DNA of 64,000 bases from Hevea brasiliensis (lineage: Eukaryota > Streptophyta > Magnoliopsida > Malpighiales > Euphorbiaceae): assembly GCF_030052815.1 (NCBI RefSeq), contig NC_079499.1, positions 71,067,760-71,131,759 on the forward strand. The letters run 5' to 3'. Shown here piece by piece: positions 44,222 to 56,788 of the stretch (within the stretch, counting starts at the first letter, position 1; the number at the start of each line of letters is the position of its first letter). A program made the position numbers and the translations under genes. Under the pieces are notes generated by a model. It searched no databases and was not told where the DNA came from. It saw only the letters and a program-made list of their open reading frames with translations.

Positions 44222-46261
44222 TGTGACACCCCTTACCCATCTACAGTGCAGCCGAGCAAGTTATGCCACTCAGTGTGCCTGAGCACCAATTTATGTTTCT
44301 ATTACAATTTATCCCTTTTAATTCATTCACTTTTAATTTTTGATAAATCTTAATTTTTCCACAAATTTTATAAAAATTCCGGCAGAGTACCGATTGTAAA
44401 TTGGAAAAACGGTTCTTCTGAACCTATTTAAAAACACTTCCAATATAATTTCCAAATCCAAACTTCATTATACATATTTCAAGTCAAACTCAAAATCTCA
44501 ATCTCAAATCACAATACTATTTTCAAAACTTTTCTGTTCACTTCATCACTTGAAGCATATTCATAAATATTTCTCAACATTTCATTTATCAACATACATT
44601 ATACAGAAAATTTCGATAACATAAAATTTCATATATTTACATTATTACATAATTACAAGAGTTGATAGTTACAATCCCAAAACTAATATATAATACAAAA
44701 TGCAAAATACAAAATGCTACCCAAAATCCTAATGTCCTACCATATATAGTGCAGATGTGAGATGACTCTGGACCCCGGATGCAGCTCTGAAGGCTCAACC
44801 TGTCTGATATCTGCTGGGCTCCCCACCTAGGTCTCTAGTACCTGCGCGTGGCAAAAGTGACGGGCTAAGCAATTCTGCCTAATGGTGACAATATAAAATA
44901 AAATAAAATATAATAAAAATAAGTATGCATAATGTATGTTTACATTTTTTAGTAGACTTAATTTCTGATATTATTTGCAGTGTTATTCAAATAAAATTTG
45001 GTAAGGTTTATTATCATTGCCCGAGTAACCTATATTAGTTGGCTGGACTGGATAAACAGGCAAACTGGCACTGGGTACTAAGTACCTCGGACCATCACAC
45101 CATCGGTCACATTGTGTCTCCCGGTGTGCAACAGAACCGCTAATAAGCTGTAATAATCATCAAGGTGAAAACCTGAGTGTAACAACTCAAATAACATAGC
45201 CAAAGGCTATTATGTCATAGAATGGCATGGGAAGCCATGAAACACAGAATGACATAAAGCCATATGAAGTGCTGCTAACAGAACCCTATTGGCATGCCAA
45301 CCTATACAAACAAATCTTGCTAGGTATACTAGGTCATTTTACACTTTTAAGTTTCACAATTTTTGAAATTTAAGTTTTAGTGTTACTATTCCATTCATTA
45401 GTCAACAAAGATGTTGACTTTTGCATAGGCAATAGGTACATTGGTTTAAATATCATCAACATATCACATTTTGCAATTTAAATTTGTTGGTATTGGTTGC
45501 CAATACCATTTCTAAGCTTAATGTTAATTAGGCAGAATTTTCAGTTTTCATATTTTACATTTACTATTCCATTAGTCAATTTTTCAGTGGGAATTTGGCA
45601 AAATGATCAACATGAAAGTTGTTTCTTATTTTGTCTAGTTGAATTTCCTTTTTTGAATCACTCCATTTGGAGTTTTGTAGCTCAAGTTATCACCCAAAAA
45701 GCACAAATGGCTGGATTGAAATTTTTCCAGAATTTCTGGATTGACCAAATCTACAGTGTTAGGAATAGTGATTGCAACTCACTTTTTGAATATGTTCTGG
45801 TCATAATTTGGGTTAGGTTTCTTCATTAAAGTTGTTAGTTTATATCTCAGATTGTTTCTGGCAAAATTCCAGGTCAATTGGACCCTTCTACACTGAGTTA
45901 TGGCCAAATGACCAAACACTGTTCATTTGGTCATTTTGCCCAGGCAGACTGCAGGTCACCCGGATTAGGGCAATCTTTTGGTCTACTTAGTTTAGTTTTC
46001 TGGGCATGGTTTCTTCTCCAAAGTTGTGCTATTATGTGTCTAGTTTCATGTACAATTGGCCTTGCACCAATTGAACCTCTACAATTCAAGCTATTGCTGC
46101 CCAAACCTGCTGGACTCATGTCCAATCCTGCAGGTCACCAAGGGCAGTCACACCAAACTTAAATCCCACTACAAAATTCACTTCATTTTTTATTCAAACC
46201 AAACCAAACCAAATGGTCACTAATTTACCATTAAAACCTCATTCCATTATCACATAGTCAA
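44222..46261 (-). repeat. Gy-F, reverse gypsy LTR, 5' end missing
   Basis: The reverse complement ends GGGTAAGGGGTGTCACA like Gy-B and is a diverged relative. It carries a first-hairpin homologue at 44866-44881 (one G-U pair) and 'cataactc' modules (about 45670 and 45895). It is cut at 46261 by Gy-E, so the expected 5S-like segment near its start lies outside the window. Confidence 0.85.
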
Positions 46262-49200
46262 TGTAACACCCCTAAGTTCGGTAGTGCGTTCTACTGTTTC
46301 GGTGACCAGTGCTGTCCAGACAGCTAGGATGCTTAGAACTACACTTCAAAATGAGTGAGGAGACATAAAATAATGAAATACAAGAAAATAAAATACAAGA
46401 AAAACAAAGTAAAAATAATAGCAAAGAAATGTAACCAAGTTAAGCGAGCCGAGAACCCTAGCGATTGGTGACCGCACCGGGAAGTCACGGCGTGGACCGT
46501 TGACTAGCCATGGACTATGGGGAACCCTGGAAAATATTTTTAGGACTTAAAGAGACATCAATTGAAGTATAAATATCATTAGAAATATCAAAGAAAAATT
46601 AATTAATTAGTACAAAGAAAAGTGAGAAATCAAAAAACAGACAAAACCCGGTGTTACCGAAAAATCGGGAATGCAACTCGAACAGGGGCATTGTGGTCAT
46701 TTGACACCCCGAGTTGTCTTTTGACCTAAATGTCCATTAAAAATACATGATATTATATTTGTAAAATGTCATAAAAAATTAAATTAGTGGTACAAAGTTT
46801 AAATAGCAAAAATGGGAAGCTTAATGTGAGAATTTGGAAAATTAAGAATAAAAAAATCATTAATTCTTACTTAGTGCTCCACTCACCTTACCTAAGTGGA
46901 CCACTACACATTTTTGGGCAGAAACAAATCACCTTCTTCAACCTCCCAAACCAGAACCAGCTGAATCATTTTCTTCTCTCAACTTCCTCCATGGTCGTCC
47001 ATGGCAAAGCTCCATGCATGCATGAAGTAAGCCAATTTCTTTCTAAGTTCCTTCATCAAAGTTAGTCTACACCACTTGGGCAGCATTTAGGGAGTGAGAA
47101 AGGTAAGTTTTGATGAGTTTTTAAGAAGCTTCAAAAGTGGTAAGTTTGTGTTTTTTATTATTATTTAATTAAAGTTTGTAAGGATGTTATGGGTGTTTGA
47201 TTTATGGAGAGATTTTTGAAGATTGATGTTGAATGGGGAAGTGTACTTTTGGCAGCCATGGAAATACTTTAAAGACAGTTTATTTTTGCTTGTAAATGGT
47301 GGATTAAAGGATTGATTAAATATATATGTGTGTAGGAAATTGATTGGGTAATGTATACTAAGTATATTGTGAATGTATACTTGAATTTGGAAGCTTGGAA
47401 CTTCATTCAAAGTGAGGTGTAAATTGGCAGCCTGGTTTGGTGAACCATAAGGATTTTATTTCATGTTTGGTTTATGGAATAATGATGTTAAAATGTGTTG
47501 ATTGTTATGGCAGTTTGAGTGTGTGTATGGTGGTGTGAAGTGGGACATGTAAATGAGCATGTATAGGTGATTGAATTGTTGTAAATTGGATTGAAAAATT
47601 CTGCACTTGTTGGTGCACATTGAATGTAATTGTAAGCTGCCAAAATGACCTATAATATGTTTTGAATTATGTTTAGGTCATGGTACAATCAGAATTGGCT
47701 TGAATGTTAAGTTTGGTAACTGTTAGGAGTGATCCTTGATGTATATGTAAGAAATGCAATAAGGCAGTTTGAGTTTTAGGCCTATAACTTTAAGTGCGTG
47801 GCTCCAATTGGCATGAGACCAATTGGAGGTGAAACTAGGCACAAAATGTGCCAACTTTCATGAAGGAAGCATGCCAAAATTCTGCTTGCAAGGTAGCTTG
47901 AAAAATGACCAAATCCGGATTAAGTGCAAATAAGGCCTGAAAATTGACCATTTGGGCAGCAGTTAGTATTTAGGCCATAACTCACTCAAAACAGGTCCAA
48001 TTGACCTGAAAATTTGACCATGAATAGTTAAGACCTATATCTATAAGTCTTATGAAGACACCAAAGCCCAAAAATGACCATAAGCATGTCAAACAGCTTG
48101 CACAAGTTTGGGTCCAAAAACTAGCCGACCAAAGTTGACCAAATTGACCTAAAATGACCTAATTTGATGCCATTTGACCAGCAATAGTAAAATGACCAAA
48201 ACTTGGTCTACATAACTCAGAATGACCTGAAATTTTGCCCCGCGTGCAATAAGACATAGATCTACAAGTTTGTAGTTTTGACCGAAACCCGAAAACCGAG
48301 GGAACTAGGTCGTCCAGCTAGGTCAAACTAGTATACCGGAATACAACAATTTGCAATAAAATGCACTAAACAAGGAAATGAAATTGGTAACGTGTACCAC
48401 CCTAAAACACTATCGAATGTGACATATTAATGACACTAAGACCTAATTTACCTAGAACGCATCGAGGGTCGGTATATTAGGTGATTAAGCAAATAATAGC
48501 TTTCGGTGAATTACTTATCGAACATTATCGTTAGAGACAGTTTAATTTAGTCTTGAAACACTTCAAATTGTGTTTCTCGATTGCAAAGACTCGGGAAAAG
48601 GGAAGGAAACACGAGTCGGACGGATATCTGATCATCGAGGTTTGTGCACAACTAGTTTTCAAGCGATTTTACTCTGAATAAGATTTCATATGATTAATTG
48701 TATGTTATTGATTTAAATTGTGTTTGTGCACAACAGTATTTCTTTTGAATTTTTCAATTGAAATGAATTATGACTATTTGTACATTATTGTTTTAAATTG
48801 TGGAAATGTGTTTGAATGGATATTTATTGCTTGAAAAGCATTATAAATGATTTGATGGATACTATTGATTGAAAAGCACTGTAAATGGTTTTTGTGGAAA
48901 TTAAAGATAATTATGAATTGTGTTGCCATTTTGTGAATGAAATTATAACTTTGAAAATTTATTGGATTCTCATGAATCATTTGAATAAAATGTTTGGAAT
49001 TGATTTTGTGTTCACACTTAGCATGACAGTATCATATCATTCCTTCTCCATTTATGGGGTTGTGATCGTTTATTTTCCTTCTCCATTTATGGAGTCGTGA
49101 TCGTTTATTTTTCTCCCTCTCTGGTTTACCAGTTGAGGTGATCGGATGAGTACTCATTATATAGCTAGCTCCCTTCCTCATTGATTTCAATTAGTGGGGT

Positions 49201-50143
49201 TGTGATTGCTTTGTCGTGGTGTACAACGCGGCATTGATCGGAAATTTTGTGTCATGGCTTAAGTTGTGAATGAATTGGCAACACTGTATTCTTAAATTAT
49301 TCGACTAAATTGTGTTGTTATGCGATTTGATAATTTGTGAAATGAAGTTTAAATTCTTATTGACATTTACTATCTTTTGAATTTAACTATGTTTTGATTA
49401 CTGAGATTTATTGTGATATTGTGTTAAATTCCTTATGACAGTATTGTCTTGAATTTAACTATGGTTTTTAAATATCCACTATTTATTTGAATTATGAATT
49501 GTGATTTAAATTTGTATTTGGTTAATGTTGTGCACCACTGAGACATTGTCTCAGCGATAGCTTTATTCTTTATGTGAGTAGACAGACAGACAGGGCAGCA
49601 GACTAGGCTGCTATTACCTCCAGCGAGAGATTTTCGGGTATAACGAGTATACCACATTTTGTATTTTGAGCGATAATGTATGTTCACTGTATGTATATAT
49701 TGTTGTTGGGTTTGAGCAGTTGTAAATAAAAATTGTACATTGAAGTTGTAAAATAATTATGAGTTATTTTGGCTTGTAAAAATTGTATTATATTTCTTTT
49801 ACCTCAGTCTTTGAAAAAAATCACTGTGGATTTGAGTTGAGATTTGGAAATCTATTGAAGTGCTTTTTACAGGTTTTCTGAAGAACTGTTTTATCCAAAA
49901 TACAGATGGCACTCTGCCAAAATTTTTACAGAAACTCCAAATAATTCAAATGTGTTAGTTCTATCACTTCAGTTCAAAAAGGTTTTTAACACCTGTAAAT
50001 AGTGCTCACCACTGTAAAAGAAGTAAGAAAAGTTTTTAAAATCTCTTGTAGTGTATTTAATGGATTATCAGTAGACGGAGTTGGTAATTCATTAGGTATA
50101 CTACGGGATCATGTTATGCCTTACAGAGGGGTAGGGTGTGACA
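46262..50143 (+). repeat. First LTR of Gy-E (3,882 bp)
   Basis: Near-identical to the middle LTR; about 250 bp around 46741-46990 differ at one base. 5S-like segment 46437-46495, T5 46537-46541, first hairpin 49539-49553. The second hairpin is destroyed on its right arm, in a tract that looks corrupted. Inverted repeat at 50049-50103. Confidence 0.96.
46437..46495 (+). promoter_or_regulatory. 5S-like segment, Gy-E first LTR
   Basis: AAGTTAAGCGAGC (keeps the G of 5S at the eighth base), GAGA, GATTGGTGACC, then CCGGGAAGTC; 175 bp from the LTR start. Confidence 0.78.
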
Positions 50144-50151
50144 TGTTTTAG

Positions 50152-50164
50152 TGGTATCAGAGCA
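50152..50164 (+). other. Primer binding site, Gy-E copy 1
   Basis: TGGTATCAGAGCA, eight bases after the LTR; initiator tRNA-Met type. Confidence 0.93.
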
Positions 50165-50333
50165 AAGTTTTTAAATTCTGTTTTCACCTGTTATTTGAAT
50201 ATTCTTTCTTCATAGTACAACTGCTCAACATCATTGTTTGATACATACAGTACATTACATTATAAATATGCATTAATGGGAGGAAATCTACTTATGTTAT
50301 TTGTTCAGGAGATTTAAAATCCTCGCATTGACT

Positions 50334-50999
50334 ATGGACGAGGGTGATCATTCAGTCGATCAATCTATTGAAGCTGAGGTGCAAGGGGATACCCTAGGCC
50401 TACATAATGTCAGTGGTTCAGCTGCACCAGCCCCTGCAGTACCGCAGTTTCCTGCTCAGTTCGCTCAGCAGATGGCTGCAATGTTTCAACAAATGGCTGG
50501 TAATGTACCTACTCAAGTCCCAATACAGACACCAGTGGTACAACCACAGTCTCCTACTAGGCAGTATGACAAATTGATGAAGTATGGGGCTACAGAGTTT
50601 AAGGGGACAGTAGATCCTCTAGAAGCTGAACAATGGTTAGAGAGGATGGATAGGGTGTTCAAGAAGCTACATTGTACAGAGGAGCTCAGATTTGAATACT
50701 CAGTGTCCTTACTACAGGGGGATGCTTATGACTGGTGGAAAACCATTCCCCACAGTCTAGTAGAACCTGCAGTGCTAACATGGAATGACTTTCTCAGGGA
50801 ATTCAGACAGAAATATGTCCCTGATGCTTATGTAGACCAGAAGTTACAAGAATTCCTAAGTGCAAACAGGAAGCAGATCGATGGTGAGTATGAAAGAGAA
50901 TTTTCCTGCCTGAGCCATTATGCAGTAAATTTACTTACTACCAGCAGGGAGAGATGCAAGAGATTTGAAACCGGCTTGAAGCCCAGTATCAGACTATAA
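50334..50999 (+). pseudogene. Gypsy gag core (Gy-E copy 1)
   Basis: Open from the ATG at 50334 (MDEGDHSVDQSIEAEVQG) to TAA at 50997-50999, about 221 codons. It contains FAQQMAAMFQQMAGNVPTQV, TEFKGTVDPLEAEQWLERMD, SVSLLQGDAYDWWKTIPH and ERCKRFETGLKPSIRL, the whole gag core, with no break. The terminal stop is shared with Gy-D; copy 2 reads CAA there and continues into VVGFKHTNFSEL. In copy 1 the same sequence follows the stop in frame, then shifts near 51140. This is the best-kept gag in the window and may still make a capsid-like fragment. Confidence 0.92.
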
Positions 51000-51505
51000 G
51001 TAGTCAGCTTCAAACACACTAACTTTTCTGAACTTATTTCTCAAGCTCTAGAGTTAGAAAGAATTGAGTCTGATGCTGCTCCTGAGAAAAAGAAATCAGA
51101 GAAGACAGAGAAAGAGGGAAAATCAGAGAAACGAGTTCCGGTGGTCCCTCTGGAAAGAGGAAGAACTATGAGGGACACAGCAGAGGTGTCAAGAAGTGCA
51201 GTAGGGAAGACATTCAGATGAAACCTCCTCTATCACAGTAGCAGTGCAGGAGGTTCCTACCATTCCCGCCAATGTGAAAATTGTGGAAGATATCATGGTG
51301 GGATATGCTATAAGGTTATTGGAGCCTGTTATAACTGTTGAGGCACAGGACACTTTGCCAAGGACTGCACCAGTAGTCGTAGAGTTGGACCACCTCCTAC
51401 TACTGCAGAAGGGTCAATCCAGAGCCCTGTCACTAGAAGTTCACAACCACCCAGTAGAGGTAGAGGCAGGGGTAGAGGTAGCCCAAGAGTGACCAAGGTA
51501 CAATG
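51000..51505 (+). pseudogene. Gag linker and zinc knuckles (Gy-E copy 1)
   Basis: Reads FKHTNFSELISQALELERIE and a Lys/Glu-rich linker, then after frame changes CENCGRYHGGIC at about 51274 and CYNC, stop, GTGHFAKDC. The knuckle is broken by TGA in place of a Gly codon. A Gly/Arg-rich tail follows. Confidence 0.85.
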
Positions 51506-51510
51506 AAACA

Positions 51511-51790
51511 TTGAGCAAGACAAAGGTGCTCGGTCGAGTCTATGCAATGAGACAGTTGGTAGAGGACGAGACATCTGATGTTGTGGCTGGTACCTTCTCA
51601 ACTTTTAACCAAGATGTGTTTGTGTTATTTGATCCGGGTTCTACCCATTCTTATGTGAGTGCTAGCATCATTGATTGCATTGCTATTCCATGTACAAAAA
51701 ATGGACTTTGAGGTCCTAGTAACCAGTCCGCTAGGACAGGAGGTCAGGGAAATAAATTTTGATGCATTAGTGATTAGTCCTTTAGGATAG
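51511..51790 (+). pseudogene. Protease N-terminus with duplicated motif (Gy-E copy 1)
   Basis: Reads RVYAMRQ, then FSTFNQDVFVLFDPGSTHSY (active-site DPGS), then stops at NGL because the A-run before atggacttt has six A against five in Gy-D. After the shift the sequence spells VLVTSPLGQEVRE, then NFDALVISPLG: the same protease block twice. The second copy resembles the Gy-A filler (10831-10861). I read this as a recombination joint between two related templates. The rest of protease is gone. Confidence 0.85.
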
Positions 51791-52702
51791 GGATAGGGAT
51801 AGGGATTGTGATAATAAGTGAAATTAGTTTTGGAAGAGTTTATCGGCGAAAAGTATTTCCTGACACACCATAAATTATAAAGATAATTGGCGAGCCTATT
51901 TAATGTAAAGCAAGAGGACGTAAAAAGTAAGTTCTGATAATAGAATTGCTCTAGATGAAGGCAGAGATGTTACTGTTAGTAATTGTTAATGGATATTGTA
52001 ATCAGAATAAGTTCGGATATCAGTGAATTCGAAAAGGATAAAGGATAGGATAGTTTGATCTATTGGGATGTATTGTAGTAACTATGCAATGTTCTTGATT
52101 ATTTATACGTAGAATCTGGATTATAGTACTAACTTGAGATTATTGTGTAGAGCTACGCACTACCTGATAGTACACCTAGATGAGGATAGTTGCCAACGGC
52201 ATCTGTTTTTGTATAGTTATGCCAGGACATAATTTAATTGTTAGAAATAAGTTTGAAAATCCTACTTAGGGATCTAAAACTCAAAAGTTAGAATATCGAA
52301 AGGTTATAGTTCGGTACAAAAGAAAGTAAGTTATAAAATATTGACAGATAAAAAGAGTTATGGAAGTAGAGATTTAAATAGTTGATTCATATATAACAAA
52401 GAAATATTACGAATGTGAGGAAGACTATGGACCAGAATGGTCAGAGGACCAATGACTGATGAATGATTCTAACATGACCTCAAGGGTCATTCAAGAAGCA
52501 ACGTGAACCGAAATATTAGACAGCATAATTGTAAGAGGAGATTGGTGTTATCCAAACAAATAAAACATTGTATTAGATTATTAAAAGTCTTATACAAATT
52601 TGAGAAAAAAAAAAGATTATACGATCATATAGGAAGGAGAAAATAAACGTATGACTATTGTAAGATGGCTATTGGGTAAAATTTCGTGGATGAAATTTAT
52701 TT
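51791..52702 (+). other. Non-coding filler in place of pol (Gy-E copy 1)
   Basis: No coding frame. The first 500 bp match the Gy-A filler (10862-11400). It opens with gatagg repeats (three to four units). The last 400 bp, to the polypurine tract, are shared only with copy 2 and include an inverted repeat tgacc/ggtca near 52474-52488. Confidence 0.8.
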
Positions 52703-52716
52703 AAGGGGGGGAGAAT
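52703..52716 (+). other. Polypurine tract, Gy-E copy 1
   Basis: aagggggggagaat directly before the middle LTR. Confidence 0.85.
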
Positions 52717-55700
52717 TGTAACACCCCTAAGTTCGGTAGTGCGTTATACTGTTCCGGTGACCAGTGCTGTCCGGACAGCTAGGATGCCTAGAACTACACT
52801 TCAAAATGAGTGAGGAGACATAAAATAATGAAATACAAGAAAAGAAAATACAAGAAAAACAAAGGAAAAATAATAGCAAAGAAATGTAACCAAGTTAAGC
52901 GAGCCGAGAACCCTAGCGATGGGTGATCGCACCGGGAAGTCACGGCGTGGACCGTTGACTAGTCCTGGACTGCGGGGAACCATGAAAAATATTTTTAGGA
53001 CTTAAAGAGACATCAATTGAAGTATAAATATCATTAGAAATATCAAAGAAAAATTAAATAATTAGTACAAAGAAAAGTGAGAAATCGAAAAACGGACAAA
53101 ACTGTGTGTTCCGAAAAATCGGAATGCAACGAGCAGGGGCATTGTGGTCATTTGACAACCCGAGTTGTCTTTTGACCTAAATGTCCATTAAAAATACATG
53201 ATATTATATTTGTAAAATGTCATAAAAAATTAAATTAGTGGTACAAAGTTTAAATAGCAAAAATGGGAAGCTTAATGTGAGAATTTGGAAAATTAAGAAT
53301 AAAAAAATCATTAATTCTTACTTAGTGCTCCACTCACCTTACCTAAGTGGACCACTACACATTTTTGGGCAGAAACAAATCACCTTCTTCAACCTCCCAA
53401 ACCAGAACCAGCTGAATCATTTTCTTCTCTCAACTTCCTCCATGGCCGTCCATGGCAAAGCTCCATGCATGCATGAAGTAAGCCAATTTCTTTCTAAGTT
53501 CCTTCATCAAAGTTAGTCTACACCACTTGGGCAGCATTTAGGGAGTGAGAAAGGTAAGTTTTGATGAGTTTTTAAGAAGCTTCAAAAGTGGTAAGTTTGT
53601 GTTTTTGATTATTATTTAATTAAAGTTTATAAGGATGTTATGGGTGCTTGATTTATGGAGAGATTTTTGAAGTTTGATGTTGAATGGGGAAGTGTACTTC
53701 TGGCAGCCATGGAAACACTTTAAAGATAGTTTATTTTTGCTTGTAAATGGTGGATTAAAGGATTGATTAAATATATATGTGTGTAGGAAATTGATTAGGT
53801 AATGTATACTAAGTATATTGTGAATGTATACTTGAATTTGGAAGCTTGGAACTTTATTCAAAGTGAGTTGTAAATTGGCAGCCTGGTTTGGTGAACCATA
53901 AGGATTTTATTTCATGTTTGGTTTATGGAATAATGATGTTAAAATGTGTTGATTGTTATGGCAGTTTGAGTGTGTGTATGGTGGTGTGAAGTGGGACATG
54001 TAAATGAGCATGTATAGGTGATTGAATTGTTGTAAATTGGATTGAAAAATTCTGTACTTGTTGGTGCACATTGAATGTAATTATAAGCTGCCAAAATGAC
54101 CTATAATGTGTTGTGAATTATGTTTAGATCATGGTACAATCAGAATTGGCTTGAATGTTAAATTTGGTAACTGTTAGAAGTGATCCTTGATGTGTATGGA
54201 AGAAATGCAATAAGGCAGTTTGAGTTTTAGGCCTATAACTTTAAGTGTGTAGCTCCAATTGGCATGAGACCAATTGGAGGTGAAACTAGGCACAAAATTT
54301 TCCAACTTTCATGAAGGAAGCATGCCAAAATTCTGCTTGCAAGGTAGCTTGAAAAATGACCAAATCCGGATTAAGTGCAAATAAGGCATGAAAATTGACC
54401 ATTTGGGCAGCAGTTAGTATTTAGGCCATAACTCACTCAAAACAGGTCCAATTGACCTGAAAATTTGACCATGAATAGTTAAGACCTATATCTACAAGTC
54501 TTATGAAGACATTAAAGCCCAGAAATGACCATAAGTAAGTCAAACAGCTTGCACAAGTTCGGGTTCAAAAACTAGCCGAACCAAAGTTGACCAAATTGAC
54601 CTAAAATGACCTAATTTGATGCCATTTAACCAGCAATAGTAAAATGACCAAAACTTGGTCTACATAACTTAGAATGACCTGAAATTTTGCCCCGCGTGCA
54701 ATAAGACAAAGATCTACAAGTTTGTAGTTTTGACCAAAACCCGAAAACCGAGGGAACTAGGTCGTCCAGCTAGGTCAAACTAGTATATCGGAATACAATA
54801 ATTTGCAATAAAATGCACTAAACAAGGAAATGAAATTGGTAACGTGTACCAACCCTAAAACACTATCGAATGTGACATATTAATGACACTAAGACCTAAT
54901 TTACCTAGAACGCATCGAGGGTCGGTATATTAGGTGATTAAGCAAATAATAGCTTTCGGTGAATTACTTATCGAACATTATAGTTAGAGACAGTCTAATT
55001 TAGTACTGAAACACTTCAAATTGTGTTTCTCAGTTACCAAAGACTCAGGAAAAGGGAAGGAAACACTGAGTCCAGACCAGGAGACAGTCATCAGAGGCTT
55101 GTGCACAACTAGTTTTCAACTGATTTTACTCTGAATAAGATTTCATATGATTAATTGTATGTTGTTGATTTAAATTGTGTTTGTGCACAACAGTATTTCT
55201 TTTGAATTTTTCAATTGAAATGAATTATGACTATTTATACATTATTGTTTTAAATTGTGGAAATGTATTTGAATGGATATTTATTGCTTGAAAAGCATTG
55301 TAAATGATTTGATGGATACTATTGATTGAAAAGCACTGTAAATGGTTTTTGTGGAAATTAAAGATAATTATGAATTGTGTTGCCATTTTGTGAATGAAAT
55401 TATAACTTTGAAAATTTATTGGATTCTCACGAATCATTTGAATAAAATGTTTGGAATTGATTTTGTGTTCACACTTAGCATGACAGTATCATATCATTCA
55501 TTCTCCATTTATGGGGTTGTGATTGTTTATTTTCCTTCTCCATTTATGGAGTCGTGATCGTTTATTTTTCTCCCTCTCTGGTTTACCAGTTGAGGTGATC
55601 AGATGAGTACTCATTATATATCTAACTCCCTTCCTCATTGATTTCGATTAGTGGGGTTGTGATTGCTTTGTCATGGTGTACAACGCGGCATTGATCGGAA

Positions 55701-56598
55701 ATTTTGTGTCATGGCTTAAGTTGTGAATGAATTGGCAACACTGTATTCTTAAATTATTCGACTAAATTGTGTTGTTATGCGATTTGATAATTCGTGAAAT
55801 GAAGTTTAAATTCTTATTGACATTTACTGTCTTTTGAATTTAACTATGTTTTGATTACTGAGATTTATTGTGATATTGTGTTAAATTCCTTATGACAGTA
55901 TTGTCTTTAATTTAACTATGGTTTTTAAATATCCACTATTTATTTGAATTATGAATTGTGATTTAAATTTGTATTTGGTTAATGTTGTGCACCACTGAGA
56001 CATTGTCTCAGCGATAGCTTTTTATTGCTGTCGCAGGTAGACAGACAGACAGGGCAGCAGACTAGGCTGCTATTACCTCCAGCGAGAGATTTTCGAGTAT
56101 AACGAGTATACCACATTTTGTATTTTGTGCAGTAATGTATGTTCCTTTGTATGTACATATTGTTGTTGGTTTTGATTGTAAATAAAAATTGTACATTGAA
56201 GTTGTAAAATAATTATGAGTTATTTTGGCTTGTAAAAATTGTATTATATTTCTTTTACCTCAGTCTTTGAAAAAAATCACTGTGGATTTGAGTTGAGATT
56301 TGGAAATCTATTGAAGTGCTTTTTACAGGTTTTCTGAAGAACTGTTTTATCCAAAATACAGATGGCACTCTGCCAAAATTTTTACAGAAACTCCAAATAA
56401 TTCAAATGTGTTAGTTCTATCACTTCAGTTCAAAAAGGTTTTTAACACCTGCAAATAGTGCTCACCACTGTAAAAGAAGTAAGAAAAGTTTTTAAAATCC
56501 CTTGTAGTGTATTTAATGGATTATCAGTAGACGGAGTTGGTAATTCATTAGGTATACTACGGATCATGTTATGCATTACAAAGGGGTAGGGTGTGACA
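52717..56598 (+). repeat. Middle LTR of Gy-E (3,882 bp), shared by both copies
   Basis: It serves as the 3' LTR of copy 1 (polypurine tract before it) and the 5' LTR of copy 2 (primer site after it). 5S-like segment 52892-52950, T5 52992-52996, both hairpins intact at 55996-56034 (TGAGACA/TGTCTCA, then GCGATAGC/GCTGTCGC). Confidence 0.96.
52892..52950 (+). promoter_or_regulatory. 5S-like segment, Gy-E middle LTR
   Basis: AAGTTAAGCGAGC, GAGA, GATGGGTGATC, CCGGGAAGTC; 175 bp from the LTR start. Confidence 0.78.
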
Positions 56599-56606
56599 TG
56601 TTTTAG

Positions 56607-56619
56607 TGGTATCAGAGCA
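56607..56619 (+). other. Primer binding site, Gy-E copy 2
   Basis: TGGTATCAGAGCA, eight bases after the middle LTR. Confidence 0.93.
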
Positions 56620-56788
56620 AAGTTTTTAAATTCTGTTTTCACCTGTTATTTGAATATTCTTTCTTTATAGTACTACTGCTCAACATCATTGTTTGATAAA
56701 TACAGTACATTACATTATAAATATGCACTAACGGGAGGAAATCTCCTTATGTTATTTGTTCAGGAGATTCAAAATCCTCGCATTGACT

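Noticed and set aside
45497..46162. Two forward frames of 94-110 codons within Gy-F
   Set aside because: They lie antisense in an LTR, match the repeated 'cataactc' modules, and show no protein family features.
46262..46437. Possible 5' half of 5S rRNA upstream of the 5S-like module (aggatgcctagaac in the LTR start)
   Set aside because: Only the hexamer GGATGC matches, the spacing to the module is about twice that in 5S, and Gy-B and Gy-C lack it. Only the 3' half of 5S is supported.
51783..51806. Telomere-like gatagg repeats
   Set aside because: The unit is not the plant telomere repeat TTTAGGG, only three to four copies exist, and the second Gy-E copy has one fewer. Simple slippage.
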